From Flavobacteriaceae bacterium UBA7302 (GTDB lineage: Bacteria > Bacteroidota > Bacteroidia > Flavobacteriales > Flavobacteriaceae): 64,000 nucleotides of DNA. The notes under the pieces are model-generated. The model had not been told where the DNA came from and did not search any database. It was given only the letters and a program-made list of their open reading frames with translations. Below, piece by piece: positions 53,276 through 61,852 of this stretch. The position numbers and the translations under genes were made by a program. The stretch is taken from assembly GCA_002471825.1 (NCBI GenBank), contig DKQS01000011.1:190144-254143 (forward strand). Direction: 5' to 3'. Each line of letters begins with the position of its first letter. Within the stretch, counting starts at the first letter, position 1.

Positions 53276-54469
53276 TTGGCCCTCAACCAGAACTTATTAC
53301 GTGCTGATGTTCAAGATTTTATAGACAAGAACTATAAGAAAGACGCACCTAGTTTGGTCTTAAAAGGATCTCCCTTTGCAGACATCAACATTCAAGAGCT
53401 GTTACAGCAATTGGAGAGCAAACGCAAGGCCGAGAAGAAACTACCAACATGGTTTCAAACGGCTAATATTTACTTTCCGCCAAAAGTTTCCATCGAACAA
53501 AGTTCTTCTGAGATTACTGCCCAATACAAGGCTTCCATTGTTTCTGGTAAAAGCTTGATTGATGTGACGGGCGGCTTCGGAATTGACAGCTACTACTTCG
53601 CGCAACAATTTGAAAGTGTTACCTATTGTGAAATCAATGAGGACTTGGCCCAAGTTGTGGCTCACAACTATGAAGTATTAGGACAACAAAACATTACCGT
53701 TCAGGCTACCAATGGAATGCGATTTATCAAAGAGCAAGAGACAGTGTATGACTGGATGTTTATCGATCCTTCGAGACGTGATGGAGTAAAAGGCAAGGTG
53801 TTTTTGTTAAAAGACTGCGTACCTTACCTGCCGCCCAAGGTCGATTTCCTGTTTCGCAATGCCACTTCGGTGCTGGTGAAACTATCGCCCATGTTGGATA
53901 TTAGCAATACCTTGAAGGAACTCAAATATGTGACGGAAGTGCATATCGTTGCCGTGAATAACGAGGTAAAAGAATTGTTATTCCTACTGGAACAAAAAGA
54001 AGTAGCAGCCGTAAAAATTCAAACGGTAAACTTCCAAAAAGACCAACAACAGTCCTTTGCTTTTAATTTCGGAGATCACTCCTACTCCAACTATTCAGAG
54101 CCATTACAGTACCTCTACGAGCCCAATGCCGCTCTGCTTAAAAGTGGTGGCTTTCACGAAATTACCAAGCAGCTTCCTGTATTTAAATTGCAAGAACACG
54201 CGCATTTGTACACTTCTGAAGCCTTGGAAGAATTTCCAGGGAGAAGCTTTCAAATTGAGGCAGTAGTGCCCTATGACCGAAAGAAAATTCAGCAATTACT
54301 ACCAGAGAAAAAAGCCAACATCACCACACGTAATTTTCCGAAATCGGTGGTGCAAATTCGGAAGGAATTGAAACTAAAAGACGGTGGTCAGCACTATTTG
54401 TTTTTCACCAAAAACATGAAGAACAAACTCACCTGTATTCTTTGTAAGAAATTTGGCAAATCCCAATAA
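53276..54469 (+). CDS. Class I SAM-dependent methyltransferase with THUMP-like C-terminal domain
   Basis: 397 residues. The SAM-binding motif I is LIDVTGGFGIDSYYFA (about 98-113), then CEINEDLAQ, and the motif IV region DWMFIDPSRRDGVKGK (DPSRRD). The C-terminal 100 residues (EEFPGRSFQIEAVVPYDRKKIQQLLPEKKANITTRNFPKSVVQIRKELKLKDGGQHYLFF) match the THUMP-like domain of a Bacteroidota RNA-methyltransferase-like group. The start is TTG 53276 directly after the TAA of the previous gene; no ATG exists before the conserved part. Probably RNA is the substrate. Confidence 0.82.
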   Translation: MALNQNLLRADVQDFIDKNYKKDAPSLVLKGSPFADINIQELLQQLESKRKAEKKLPTWFQTANIYFPPKVSIEQSSSEITAQYKASIVSGKSLIDVTGGFGIDSYYFAQQFESVTYCEINEDLAQVVAHNYEVLGQQNITVQATNGMRFIKEQETVYDWMFIDPSRRDGVKGKVFLLKDCVPYLPPKVDFLFRNATSVLVKLSPMLDISNTLKELKYVTEVHIVAVNNEVKELLFLLEQKEVAAVKIQTVNFQKDQQQSFAFNFGDHSYSNYSEPLQYLYEPNAALLKSGGFHEITKQLPVFKLQEHAHLYTSEALEEFPGRSFQIEAVVPYDRKKIQQLLPEKKANITTRNFPKSVVQIRKELKLKDGGQHYLFFTKNMKNKLTCILCKKFGKSQ

Positions 54470-54490
54470 ATCTAAAAACTTCAGATTCCG

Positions 54491-54498
54491 TATTTTTG
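54491..54498 (+). promoter_or_regulatory. -7 promoter box of the fdhD operon
   Basis: TATTTTTG matches TAnnTTTG. The open frame of fdhD reaches into this box (TTG at 54496), so the true start must be the ATG at 54517. Confidence 0.6.
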
Positions 54499-54516
54499 TT
54501 AGACTTGAGTTCTTAT

Positions 54517-55323
54517 ATGCAGACCAATTTCTACCAAGGATTAAAAATTCAGCAAGACAGTTTCCATGAAATTGAAGATGCCATTGTGGTGGAAGCCCCT
54601 TTGCAAATCAATATCAATAGCGAAGCATACACGGTAGTGATGCGCACTCCGGGTAACGACATGGCCTTGATTCGCGGTTTGCTCTATGCAGAAGATATTT
54701 ACAAAGGCAACACATCTTTACCTGCGGAAATCACCAAAGAAGAAAACGGAATTCCGAGTATTATCAATGTCACCATCCCCCAAGATCAACTGGGGAAAGG
54801 CTATATGAACAAACGAACCCTCCTATCGGTTTCCTCTTGCGGAATCTGCGGAAAAACCGAATTGGAGAACCTTCAGGTAGAAGGAGAACAACTATCAACG
54901 GCTCGGCATTTTAATGCCAACCACATTCATGGAATGATGAAAGAAATGGCCGCAAACCAAGGCGGATTTCAAATCACTGGCGGGAGTCATGCTGCCGGTA
55001 TTTTTAATGCTCAACGAGAAATGCTAAGCTTACAAGAGGATATTGGAAGACACAATGCGGTGGACAAAGTAATTGGGGATTTACTGCAACAGCAAATGCT
55101 GAAATCCGCAAGTTACTTGCTCGTCAGCGGTCGTGTTTCCTTTGAAATCGTCACCAAAGCCTTTGTGGCCAAGATTCCTGTTGTTGTGGCCGTATCGGCC
55201 TGTTCGAGCTTAGCGATCGACTTTGCCAAAGAGTTTGGCATTTGTTTGATCGGATTTACCAGAACTCATAAACTTACGGTATACACCCATATCAATCGAT
55301 TAGAAAAATTAACCAATGTCTAA
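54517..55323 (+). CDS. fdhD: Formate dehydrogenase accessory sulfurtransferase FdhD
   Basis: 268 residues from ATG 54517 (MQTNFYQGLK). FdhD carries sulfur from a cysteine desulfurase to the molybdenum cofactor of FdhF-type enzymes. The two catalytic cysteines are in SSCGICGK (Cys108 and Cys111 by this start). Further motifs are MRTPGNDMALIRGLLYAEDI, TGGSHAAGIF, QEDIGRHNAVDKVIGDLL and SGRVSFEIVTKAFVAKIPVVVAVSA. It overlaps the oxidoreductase gene by 8 bp, so maturation factor and enzyme are made together. Confidence 0.93.
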   Translation: MQTNFYQGLKIQQDSFHEIEDAIVVEAPLQININSEAYTVVMRTPGNDMALIRGLLYAEDIYKGNTSLPAEITKEENGIPSIINVTIPQDQLGKGYMNKRTLLSVSSCGICGKTELENLQVEGEQLSTARHFNANHIHGMMKEMAANQGGFQITGGSHAAGIFNAQREMLSLQEDIGRHNAVDKVIGDLLQQQMLKSASYLLVSGRVSFEIVTKAFVAKIPVVVAVSACSSLAIDFAKEFGICLIGFTRTHKLTVYTHINRLEKLTNV

Positions 55324-57613
55324 ACACAGTCCAGCCCAACCCCCTGAAGAATTTACCGGAATTGAACTTACCGAAGTTCCCAAGCACTCCGTAGGCCCCA
55401 CGGCCATCAAATCAGCCTTGTCGCACATTAGCAATGAAGTAGGTTTGTTCAAAGGCATTGGATTGCTTAAAAACTTGAATCAGACTTACGGTTTTGATTG
55501 TCCGGGTTGTGCCTGGCCAGACCCTGATGAGAAGCGCGCTTTCTTAGCAGAATACTGCGAAAATGGGGCGAAGGCCATTGCCGAAGAGGCGACTAAAAAC
55601 AAGGTGTCACCCATGTTTTTTGCGACCCATTCTGTAGCGGAGCTAGCCAAACTATCGGATTATGAAATTGGTAAAAGCGGTCGAATTACCCATCCCATGT
55701 ACTTGGCGGAGGGAGCCACCCATTATGAAGAGATAGGTTGGGACAAAGCTTTTGAACTTATTGGTAATGAATTAAACAGCCTTAGTTCTCCTGATGAGGC
55801 CATCTTTTATACCTCTGGGAGAACCAGCAACGAGGCGGCTTATTTGTATCAGCTATTTGTACGTCAGTTTGGTACCAACAACCTACCCGACTGTTCCAAC
55901 ATGTGCCACGAATCGAGCGGCGCCGCACTTTCTGAAACCCTGGGTATTGGAAAGGGATCGGTGACCTTGGACGACTTTAACCATGCCGACTTGGTGATGG
56001 TGATTGGTCAGAATCCGGGTACCAACCATCCGAGAATGTTGAGTGCCTTGAGTGAAACCAAACGCAGGGGCGGAAAAATCATTACCGTGAATCCACTGCC
56101 AGAAGTAGGCTTGATGCGCTTTAAGGATCCGCAGAATCCGACCAAATGGATTGGTTCTGGACAGCAAATCACCGATTTGTTCTTACCCGTCAAAATCAAC
56201 GGTGATGTTGCGCTACTCAAGATTATTTTAAAACTGATGAAGGAAGCCGAGGATGCGAATCCGGGTTCTGTTTTCGACCATAAATTCATCAAAGAAAAAA
56301 CACAGGGACTTGATGCCTTGTTGGCGGATTTAGATCAGTATAGCCTAGAGGAACTGTTACCGCAAACGGGACTCACGCTAGACCAAATCAAAGAGGCGAC
56401 CAACCTCATCCTCCAAAACGAAAAAATTATTATCTGTTGGGCCATGGGCTTGACACAGCATAAAAACGCGGTCGATAACATTCGTGAAGTAGTGAACATC
56501 CTGCTTCTCAAAGGAAGCATCGGAAAGAAAGGCGCAGGTACCTGTCCCGTTCGTGGGCATTCCAACGTACAAGGAGATCGTACCGTAGGCATTTGGGAGC
56601 GTCCCAAACCTGCCTTTTTGGATAGCTTGGAGAAAGAGTTTGATTTCAAAGCACCGAGACATCATGGCTATGACGTAGTGGATGCCATCAAAGCCATGCA
56701 CAAAGGCAAGGCCAAGGTGTTTTTTGCCATGGGTGGAAATTTCTTATCGGCCACCCCAGACACCGAATACACGGCCGAAGCCTTGCAAAACTGTGAGCTA
56801 ACGGTACAAGTATCTACCAAACTAAATCGAAGTCATTTGATAACCGGAAAAAGAGCCCTCATCCTACCTTGCTTGGGGAGGTCAGAAAAAGATGTACAAG
56901 CCTCAGGAGAACAATTTGTATCCGTAGAAAACTCCATGGGTGTGGTGCATCAGTCCAGAGGACATTTAGCACCTTGTTCGAAAGAATTAAAGTCAGAACA
57001 CGCCATCGTTGCCGGATTGGCCAAGGCCACCTTGAAAAACTCAACGACCGATTGGGAGGGGCTTGTGGGGAATTACGATTTGATTCGCGATAAAATTGAA
57101 GCCACCATTCCGGGGTTTGACAATTATAACAAGAGGGTACGTGTAAAAGGCGGATTTTATTTACCAAACAATGCACGGGATGCCAAGTTTGACAGTACCA
57201 AAACTGGTAAGGCCAATTTCACCTTGAACAAACCTTCGGATATTGAACTCGGGGCCAATGAATTTCTAATGATGACCATCAGAACGCACGATCAGTACAA
57301 TACCACCATATACGGATTGAACGATCGATACCGCGGGGTACTGAACGAACGTCGGGTACTGTTTATGAATGAATCCGATATGGCGAACATGGGACTACAA
57401 AAACTGGATGTGGTAGATCTGCACAGTCATTTTGAAGGAGAGACGAGAAAAGCATACCGCTTTTTGGTCATTCCGTATGAGATTCCGCCACAATGTACGG
57501 CCACCTATTTCCCTGAAGCCAATGTTTTGGTACCCATTTCAAGTACCGCAAAAATTAGCAATACACCAACCTCAAAAACCGTGATTATTACGGTTCATAA
57601 ATCTGAATTATGA
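55316..57613 (+). CDS. FdhF/YdeP family molybdopterin oxidoreductase (formate dehydrogenase alpha-like)
   Basis: 765 residues. The protein belongs to the group that has no N-terminal four-Cys Fe-S ligand set of true FdhF but a YDFDCPGCAWPDP-like motif (FDCPGCAWPDP, near 60-70). The cofactor region has NMCHESSGAALSETLGIGKGSVTLDDF, with Cys in the position of the Mo ligand region, then GQNPGTNHPRML, GAGTCPVRGHSNVQGDRT and the C-terminal MoCo domain (NEFLMMTIRTHDQYNTTIYGLNDRYRGV). It may oxidise formate or act in acid/stress response like YdeP. Coupled to fdhD upstream and to an outer membrane protein downstream (4-bp overlaps or less). Confidence 0.87.
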   Translation: MSKHSPAQPPEEFTGIELTEVPKHSVGPTAIKSALSHISNEVGLFKGIGLLKNLNQTYGFDCPGCAWPDPDEKRAFLAEYCENGAKAIAEEATKNKVSPMFFATHSVAELAKLSDYEIGKSGRITHPMYLAEGATHYEEIGWDKAFELIGNELNSLSSPDEAIFYTSGRTSNEAAYLYQLFVRQFGTNNLPDCSNMCHESSGAALSETLGIGKGSVTLDDFNHADLVMVIGQNPGTNHPRMLSALSETKRRGGKIITVNPLPEVGLMRFKDPQNPTKWIGSGQQITDLFLPVKINGDVALLKIILKLMKEAEDANPGSVFDHKFIKEKTQGLDALLADLDQYSLEELLPQTGLTLDQIKEATNLILQNEKIIICWAMGLTQHKNAVDNIREVVNILLLKGSIGKKGAGTCPVRGHSNVQGDRTVGIWERPKPAFLDSLEKEFDFKAPRHHGYDVVDAIKAMHKGKAKVFFAMGGNFLSATPDTEYTAEALQNCELTVQVSTKLNRSHLITGKRALILPCLGRSEKDVQASGEQFVSVENSMGVVHQSRGHLAPCSKELKSEHAIVAGLAKATLKNSTTDWEGLVGNYDLIRDKIEATIPGFDNYNKRVRVKGGFYLPNNARDAKFDSTKTGKANFTLNKPSDIELGANEFLMMTIRTHDQYNTTIYGLNDRYRGVLNERRVLFMNESDMANMGLQKLDVVDLHSHFEGETRKAYRFLVIPYEIPPQCTATYFPEANVLVPISSTAKISNTPTSKTVIITVHKSEL

Positions 57614-59142
57614 AAAAGATTGTAACATTACTCCTCATCCTTTGTATCAGCCAAGCCTCCTTTTCCCAAAGCAATGGCGTTCCTGAAAAACAAAAGCAAA
57701 CGGCCTTCGGAAAAGTAGATTTCTTATCCATTGAAATGCCAGGGAATGAAGCCAATATGGGCTTTACAGGAATTCATTACAACCTCAACTTGACCGATTG
57801 GGGTGCTTATGCCGGTGTGGGTCTTTACGGAGCTGTAACGGGAATTCGCGGTGGATTTTTCACCTTGGGTGTGAATGCCGGTGTAAAAGAATACCTCTCG
57901 GATCGCTTTTTTACCGATCTAGGATTCCATTTTGGCGGTGGCGGTGGTGCTGGGGCGCCTGATGGTGGTGGTGCCTTCATCCTTCCCCATGTGAATATGG
58001 GGTATGATTTTAAAGATTTTATGGTTCAGGCGGGTTGGAGTTACGTCAACTTTTTTGACGGTGGTGCCATTAAAAGCAGTCAGTTTAACGTAGGCATTGA
58101 GATTCCCTTGGATTACGAATATGCCAACTACAAGGCTAGCGAACAAAGCTTTGACAATAAGGCCCTTAAAAACTCTGGATGGGATCAAGCGGCTAAAAAG
58201 AATTCCTTGTTGTTTCACCTGAACAACTTAAAAATCCAAGGACGCACCCAACGCACCAGTGGCCAACGCTACAACGGTGAAACCATTCGTTTGGCAGGTT
58301 TTGAGTTTGCTTCGTTCTTTGATGAAAACTGGTTTGCCTTTCTAAAAGTAGACGGTGCCTATCATGGCATTCAAGCTGGATTTATGGATGTATTTCTAGG
58401 AGCTGGTTATTTGTATTCTTTCAACCAAAATCGCACCAACATCCTTGCGAAATTTTCTATGGGAGCTGGCGGTGGTGGTGGCATAGAAACCAATGGTGGT
58501 TTCTTGGTACAGCCCGATATTTCCATTGAACAAAAACTATTCGGCGATTTCTTTATCGCCATCAACAAAGGCTATGTATTTTCTCCCAACTCCGATGTCA
58601 ATACCTCATCCTACGGACTAGGTTTGAAGTACTACATTCAGCGTAATGGTATTTTTACGGCCGATCAAAGCTTTGACAATTTGGTATTCAAGGGCATTAC
58701 GGTAAGTATGAAGCACGACTTGTATTTTGATGCTCAGCGGGACAATCGCAGTCCGAAAGACTTGCACCAAATATCTCTGCAGGTCGACTTTGATTTGAGC
58801 AAGCGACTCTATGCCGCCGGCCAAACCTCTTTTGCCAACTTTGGCGAAGCAGGCGCCTATGCTGAAGGATTGGTAGGATTGGGACTGCGAAGCAAGGCTT
58901 TTTTCAATAATTCGACCAAGCTTTTTGCCCAGGTATTGGGCGGTGCTGCCGGAGGTGGCGGCATCAGCACGGGCGAAGGCTTTATTGTAAAACCGAGCCT
59001 TGGTTTTAGTACCAAAATCAACGATCAATTGAACTTTCGAACGGCAGCCGGATACGTAAAAGCCAGTGGTGGTGGGCTTAGTACTACCCTTGTGAATTTT
59101 GGGCTTTCTTACAACATCTCTTTATTGAAGCGCTCTAATTAA
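57610..59142 (+). CDS. Outer membrane beta-barrel-like exported protein
   Basis: 510 residues with a signal peptide (MKKIVTLLLILCISQASFSQ). Gly- and aromatic-rich alternating strands continue to the end (LGFHFGGGGGAGAPDGGGAF, VMVQAGWSYVNFFDGG, FSMGAGGGGGIETNGG, VLGGAAGGGGISTGEGF). Three glycine-rich turns recur at about 115, 285 and 445, suggesting three repeats of about 160 residues. The last residues LVNFGLSYNISLLKRSN look like a closing strand. No family recognised. The start overlaps the molybdoenzyme stop by 4 bp, so it is the third gene of that operon. Confidence 0.7.
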   Translation: MKKIVTLLLILCISQASFSQSNGVPEKQKQTAFGKVDFLSIEMPGNEANMGFTGIHYNLNLTDWGAYAGVGLYGAVTGIRGGFFTLGVNAGVKEYLSDRFFTDLGFHFGGGGGAGAPDGGGAFILPHVNMGYDFKDFMVQAGWSYVNFFDGGAIKSSQFNVGIEIPLDYEYANYKASEQSFDNKALKNSGWDQAAKKNSLLFHLNNLKIQGRTQRTSGQRYNGETIRLAGFEFASFFDENWFAFLKVDGAYHGIQAGFMDVFLGAGYLYSFNQNRTNILAKFSMGAGGGGGIETNGGFLVQPDISIEQKLFGDFFIAINKGYVFSPNSDVNTSSYGLGLKYYIQRNGIFTADQSFDNLVFKGITVSMKHDLYFDAQRDNRSPKDLHQISLQVDFDLSKRLYAAGQTSFANFGEAGAYAEGLVGLGLRSKAFFNNSTKLFAQVLGGAAGGGGISTGEGFIVKPSLGFSTKINDQLNFRTAAGYVKASGGGLSTTLVNFGLSYNISLLKRSN

Positions 59143-59194
59143 TTGAGGTTGAAAACTTTATTGAATAATGAGGTAAAAAATCGAAATTAATGCC

Positions 59195-59202
59195 TACATT
59201 TA
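59195..59202 (+). promoter_or_regulatory. -7-like promoter box of the 67-aa membrane protein gene
   Basis: TACATTTA matches TAnnTTTG in seven of eight positions and lies 33 bp before the ATG at 59236. Confidence 0.35.
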
Positions 59203-59235
59203 TCGTTCAATAAAACCCTTAAAAATCTTTATTAA

Positions 59236-59439
59236 ATGAAAAATGTAAGAAGACAACTTTTCTTTTTCGCCGTATTGGCTTTCGTTTTATACTTTTCTGG
59301 GGCTTATTTATTAGAAAACGGATTTAAGGATTTGATCGATGGAATCGTGATGATGATCTTTTTTGGATCAATCATTCCTTTCATGGGCAAGCTGTTGATT
59401 TTGATCAAGCAGTTCACTTTAAGTCAGCAATCTGAATAA
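59236..59439 (+). CDS. Small two-helix membrane protein (67 aa)
   Basis: 67 residues with two membrane segments (about 7-26 and 36-57), basic N-terminus (MKNVRRQLFFF) and polar C-terminus (TLSQQSE). No family recognised. It has its own promoter-like box and lies between the molybdoenzyme operon and the accessory region; a hairpin with T run at 59551-59584 may terminate it. Confidence 0.6.
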   Translation: MKNVRRQLFFFAVLAFVLYFSGAYLLENGFKDLIDGIVMMIFFGSIIPFMGKLLILIKQFTLSQQSE

Positions 59440-59550
59440 TTAGAAAGTCAGAGAAGTCAGAAGCGACTGAAAAAGAAATGGTTACACCTCCCCCAACCCA
59501 ATCATTCGTAAAAATTTAGACATTTATTTTGCACAGTTTTATTTAAAAGG

Positions 59551-59584
59551 CTGGTGCATTGAGTATGACGCATACCAGTTTTTT
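59551..59584 (+). terminator. Probable rho-independent terminator
   Basis: CTGGTGC pairs with GCA-(TA)-CCAG (two bulged bases) and is followed by six T. It sits 111 bp after the 67-aa gene and directly before array R4. Confidence 0.55.
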
Positions 59585-59588
59585 AAAT

Positions 59589-59809
59589 AGTCCTTAGTTT
59601 TTAGTCTTTAGTTGTTAGTTACAAGCTGATTATTGATAATTGTTAACTGATCACTGATAACTGATAACTGATAATTGACCATTACTTCTAACTTCTAACT
59701 TTTAACTTCTAACTTTTAGCTTCTAGCTTTTGGCTGTTGGCGATTAGTTTTTAGTTTTTAGTCGGTAGTCGTAAGTTGATCATTGATCATTGATAATTGA
59801 TCCTTGCTT
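59589..59809 (-). repeat. Modular degenerate word array R4
   Basis: Read on the minus strand from the HU-tail copy at 59810 it runs W3 (CAATTATCAATGATCAAT, 59776-59803), W4 (ACTACCGACTAAAAACTAAA, 59746-59775), W5 (CGCCAACAGCCAAAAGCTA, 59724-59745), W6 (AGAAGTTAAAAGTTAGAAG, 59684-59723), W3 (CAGTTATCAGTGATCAGTTA, 59621-59683) and W4 (59589-59620). The word order is that of R2 and R5. The first 20 or so bases after the HU-tail stop codon are identical to those at the start of R5. Confidence 0.8.
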
Positions 59810-59869
59810 CTAACCCCTTCTACTCCCCTCTTTATAGGCAGGAATGCCGGCTTTGAGCTTGACCGAATG
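59810..59869 (-). pseudogene. Isolated copy of the HU gene 3' end (tail copy 3)
   Basis: On the minus strand it reads HSVKLKAGIPAYKEGSRRG-stop. Compared with the C-terminus of the intact HU-related gene (PSVKLKRKLKAGIPTYKEGSRRG-stop) it lacks four codons in frame (RKLK or KRKL) and has one Thr-to-Ala change. Nothing upstream of it is HU coding sequence. The sequence after the stop (TAGAAGCAAGGATCAATTAT) is the same as after the intact gene. Confidence 0.8.
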
Positions 59870-59924
59870 TTTTTTAATATTGGTATTTTTTTTCTAATTT
59901 AATGACACTTAATTAATTGGTCCT

Positions 59925-60584
59925 ATGAATTATAGCTCTAAACCACTTGTAACCTTCTTCTCTCTTTATTTGACATTGATCAGTACGTCTTTATGCAGTC
60001 AAACTACCGATAGTATTAAAGGTCCCTACAGATACCATAGGTTCACAAAAGATTATCAGTACTTACTTTTTACTGTTAGTGATTTTAATGAATCTCAAAA
60101 AATATATGATACTCATAACAAGGAATTGGTTGATTGGGATAATTTCCCAAAGGATAATTATGAACCACATGCTTCCTATAATGTTTATGAGGGATACGAT
60201 AGGAAGTCGTATTTACTTCGATACCTATCAACAGTGAAAAATACAGGGAAGGAAAGAAAATCAGCATATGATCAAACCGGACACAACCCTCTGGTAACTG
60301 TCAGTCTGAAAAACTTTGTTCGAATTCTTCCAGACGGAAGTTTCTTATGCAAAGAAGAAAAAAAACGACAGCGCCTTGAATACTATATTCTTAGTCCTGA
60401 CGGTAAAAGAAGAAAGTTAAAACATAAATTTCGATCCAAGTTCACCCCCCCACAAAAATGCATTTTACGCATGATGGTAAATACGGCATCTTTGGACGCT
60501 TTTATTATCGTGATAATAAATCGTATAATGCTTTTGAAATTCAAGATATGGTTTCTGGATCTGTGCTGGACTTCAAAAGAATAG
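59925..60584 (+). CDS. N-terminal part of a secreted protein gene broken by a frameshift at a C7 tract
   Basis: The frame encodes 219 residues, but only about the first 175 are genuine. A signal peptide (MNYSSKPLVTFFSLYLTLISTSLCSQ) is followed by repeats of propeller type (GPYRYHRFTKDYQYLLFTVSDFNESQKIYDTHNKELV; FVRILPDGSFLCKEEKKRQRLEYYILSPDGKRRKLK). After CCCCCCC at 60445-60451 the frame turns into low-quality sequence, while the plus-2 frame continues with MHFTHDGKYGIFGRFYYRD. One more C would join both parts into 517 residues. Base composition is more AT-rich than the genes before 59 kb. Confidence 0.7.
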   Translation: MNYSSKPLVTFFSLYLTLISTSLCSQTTDSIKGPYRYHRFTKDYQYLLFTVSDFNESQKIYDTHNKELVDWDNFPKDNYEPHASYNVYEGYDRKSYLLRYLSTVKNTGKERKSAYDQTGHNPLVTVSLKNFVRILPDGSFLCKEEKKRQRLEYYILSPDGKRRKLKHKFRSKFTPPQKCILRMMVNTASLDAFIIVIINRIMLLKFKIWFLDLCWTSKE

Positions 60585-61477
60585 AGAATGAAAATGTACG
60601 TGAAATATCATATGTAACGGATGAGTATATAATTTATGATAAATCCATTGTTGCCAATTGGCAAGGCAAAAAACTGTTTCGTATCAATCTAGATCAAAGA
60701 GCAGGTGCCATTACTAATGTTTTTCAGTTTAATAACATCTTATATATTCTTCAGCAAAGTCGAATAAGAAAGGGAAGAGGGTATCTTGAAAAAAGTACTT
60801 TTTCGTCATTTGACACCTATTCTGGCACACGAATTCGCTCAAAAATATTTCACAGCGCCAAAGATATTGTACCGATAAGAGAGAATGAATTTATGATTTT
60901 GTATCCCTTTTATAATGCACACCAAGCAAAAAACTTTGATGTTAATTTGCGCAGGGGGATCGGAGAAGGATTGGCAGTAGCTTATATAAACGATTTGTTT
61001 GAGACGGTTGAGTTTACTTTTCTTAGAAAGAACACTTACAAAGCGAGTAAAAAGAAAATTGGTCCGGCATGGCCCCGGTGGGTATCTGGCCTAAGGCCCT
61101 TTGATGTCGTAGAACATCAAGGAGCCTATAAAATGATATCTTACAAACAAGCTTTTGGATTTCGATTAACCGATGGAAGTTACGTGGATTATAAGGATGC
61201 TAAAAATCAAATAAAGGTTGCAAAACATGTTGATCCCAATCAATTCCTTTGTCATTGTGAGAATAAATTTTGTGAAGGAGGGTATATACAACAATCTATA
61301 AGCACAGGGAATAAATTTGGAACTCGTATTGTTGATTATTACACCACAAGTACTGGTAACACCTATAGAAGAACCACTTTTTTTAAACCCAACCGAAAGA
61401 CCTATTCTTATAAAATTAAATGTAGTCGATGCGGAGGAAAAGGATATAAAATTTGTAAGGATAAGATTAAAAAGTAA
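60458..61477 (+). CDS. C-terminal part of the frameshifted secreted protein, with a cysteine-rich end
   Basis: 339 codons from ATG 60458, but the first residues (HFTHDGKYGIFGRFYYRDNKSYNAFEIQ) continue the propeller-like repeats of the preceding frame, so this is not an independent gene. The C-terminus holds FLCHCENKFCEGGYIQ and KCSRCGGKGYKICKDKIKK, the latter a CxxCxGxG half like the DnaJ zinc finger. Family not recognised. The stop is followed after 23 bp by HU tail copy 2. Whether the break is a sequencing error, decay or phase variation is open. Confidence 0.7.
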   Translation: MHFTHDGKYGIFGRFYYRDNKSYNAFEIQDMVSGSVLDFKRIENENVREISYVTDEYIIYDKSIVANWQGKKLFRINLDQRAGAITNVFQFNNILYILQQSRIRKGRGYLEKSTFSSFDTYSGTRIRSKIFHSAKDIVPIRENEFMILYPFYNAHQAKNFDVNLRRGIGEGLAVAYINDLFETVEFTFLRKNTYKASKKKIGPAWPRWVSGLRPFDVVEHQGAYKMISYKQAFGFRLTDGSYVDYKDAKNQIKVAKHVDPNQFLCHCENKFCEGGYIQQSISTGNKFGTRIVDYYTTSTGNTYRRTTFFKPNRKTYSYKIKCSRCGGKGYKICKDKIKK

Positions 61478-61500
61478 TACTCATCAGAAGGAATTTATTT

Positions 61501-61581
61501 TTATCCCCTCCCACTCCCCTCCTTATAAGTAGGAAGACCTCCTTTGAGTTTGCGCTTCAGCTTGACCGAAGGTTGGTAATT
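61501..61581 (-). pseudogene. Isolated copy of the HU gene 3' end (tail copy 2)
   Basis: On the minus strand it reads NYQPSVKLKRKLKGGLPTY followed by KEGSGRG-stop, i.e. the last 26 residues of the intact HU-related protein with three substitutions (AGI to GGL, SRRG to SGRG). Upstream of it lies array R5 rather than the rest of an HU gene. Confidence 0.85.
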
Positions 61582-61852
61582 GATAATCTAGCTTATAGCT
61601 TTTGGCTTTTGGCTGTTGGCGATTAGTTTTTAGTCTTTAGTCGTTAGTCTTTAGTTGCTAATTGGTAATTGATTATTGATCATTGATAATTGACCATTAC
61701 TTCCAACTTCTAACTTCTAGCTTTTAGCTTTTAGCTGTTGGCTGTTGGCTGTTGGCGATTAGTTTTTAGTCTTTAGTTTTTAATTTTTAGTTACAAGCTG
61801 ATAATTGATAATTGTTAACTGATCACTGATAACTGATAATTGATCCTTGCTT
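61582..61852 (-). repeat. Modular degenerate word array R5
   Basis: It begins directly after the stop codon of the intact HU gene and runs on the minus strand W3 (ATCAGTTATCAGTGATCAGT, 61797-61845), W4 (61757-61796), W5 (CGCCAACAGCCAACAGCCAA, 61735-61756), W6 (CTAGAAGTTAGAAGTTGGA, 61703-61734), W3 (61660-61702), W4 (ACTAAAGACTAACGACTAAA, 61624-61659) and W5 (CGCCAACAGCCAAAAGCCA, 61590-61623), up to HU tail copy 2. Confidence 0.8.

Noticed and set aside
60445..60451. Programmed ribosomal frameshift at the C7 run
   Set aside because: No slippery heptamer of the X-XXY-YYZ kind with a downstream stem or upstream Shine-Dalgarno could be seen; mutation, slippage or sequencing error is simpler.
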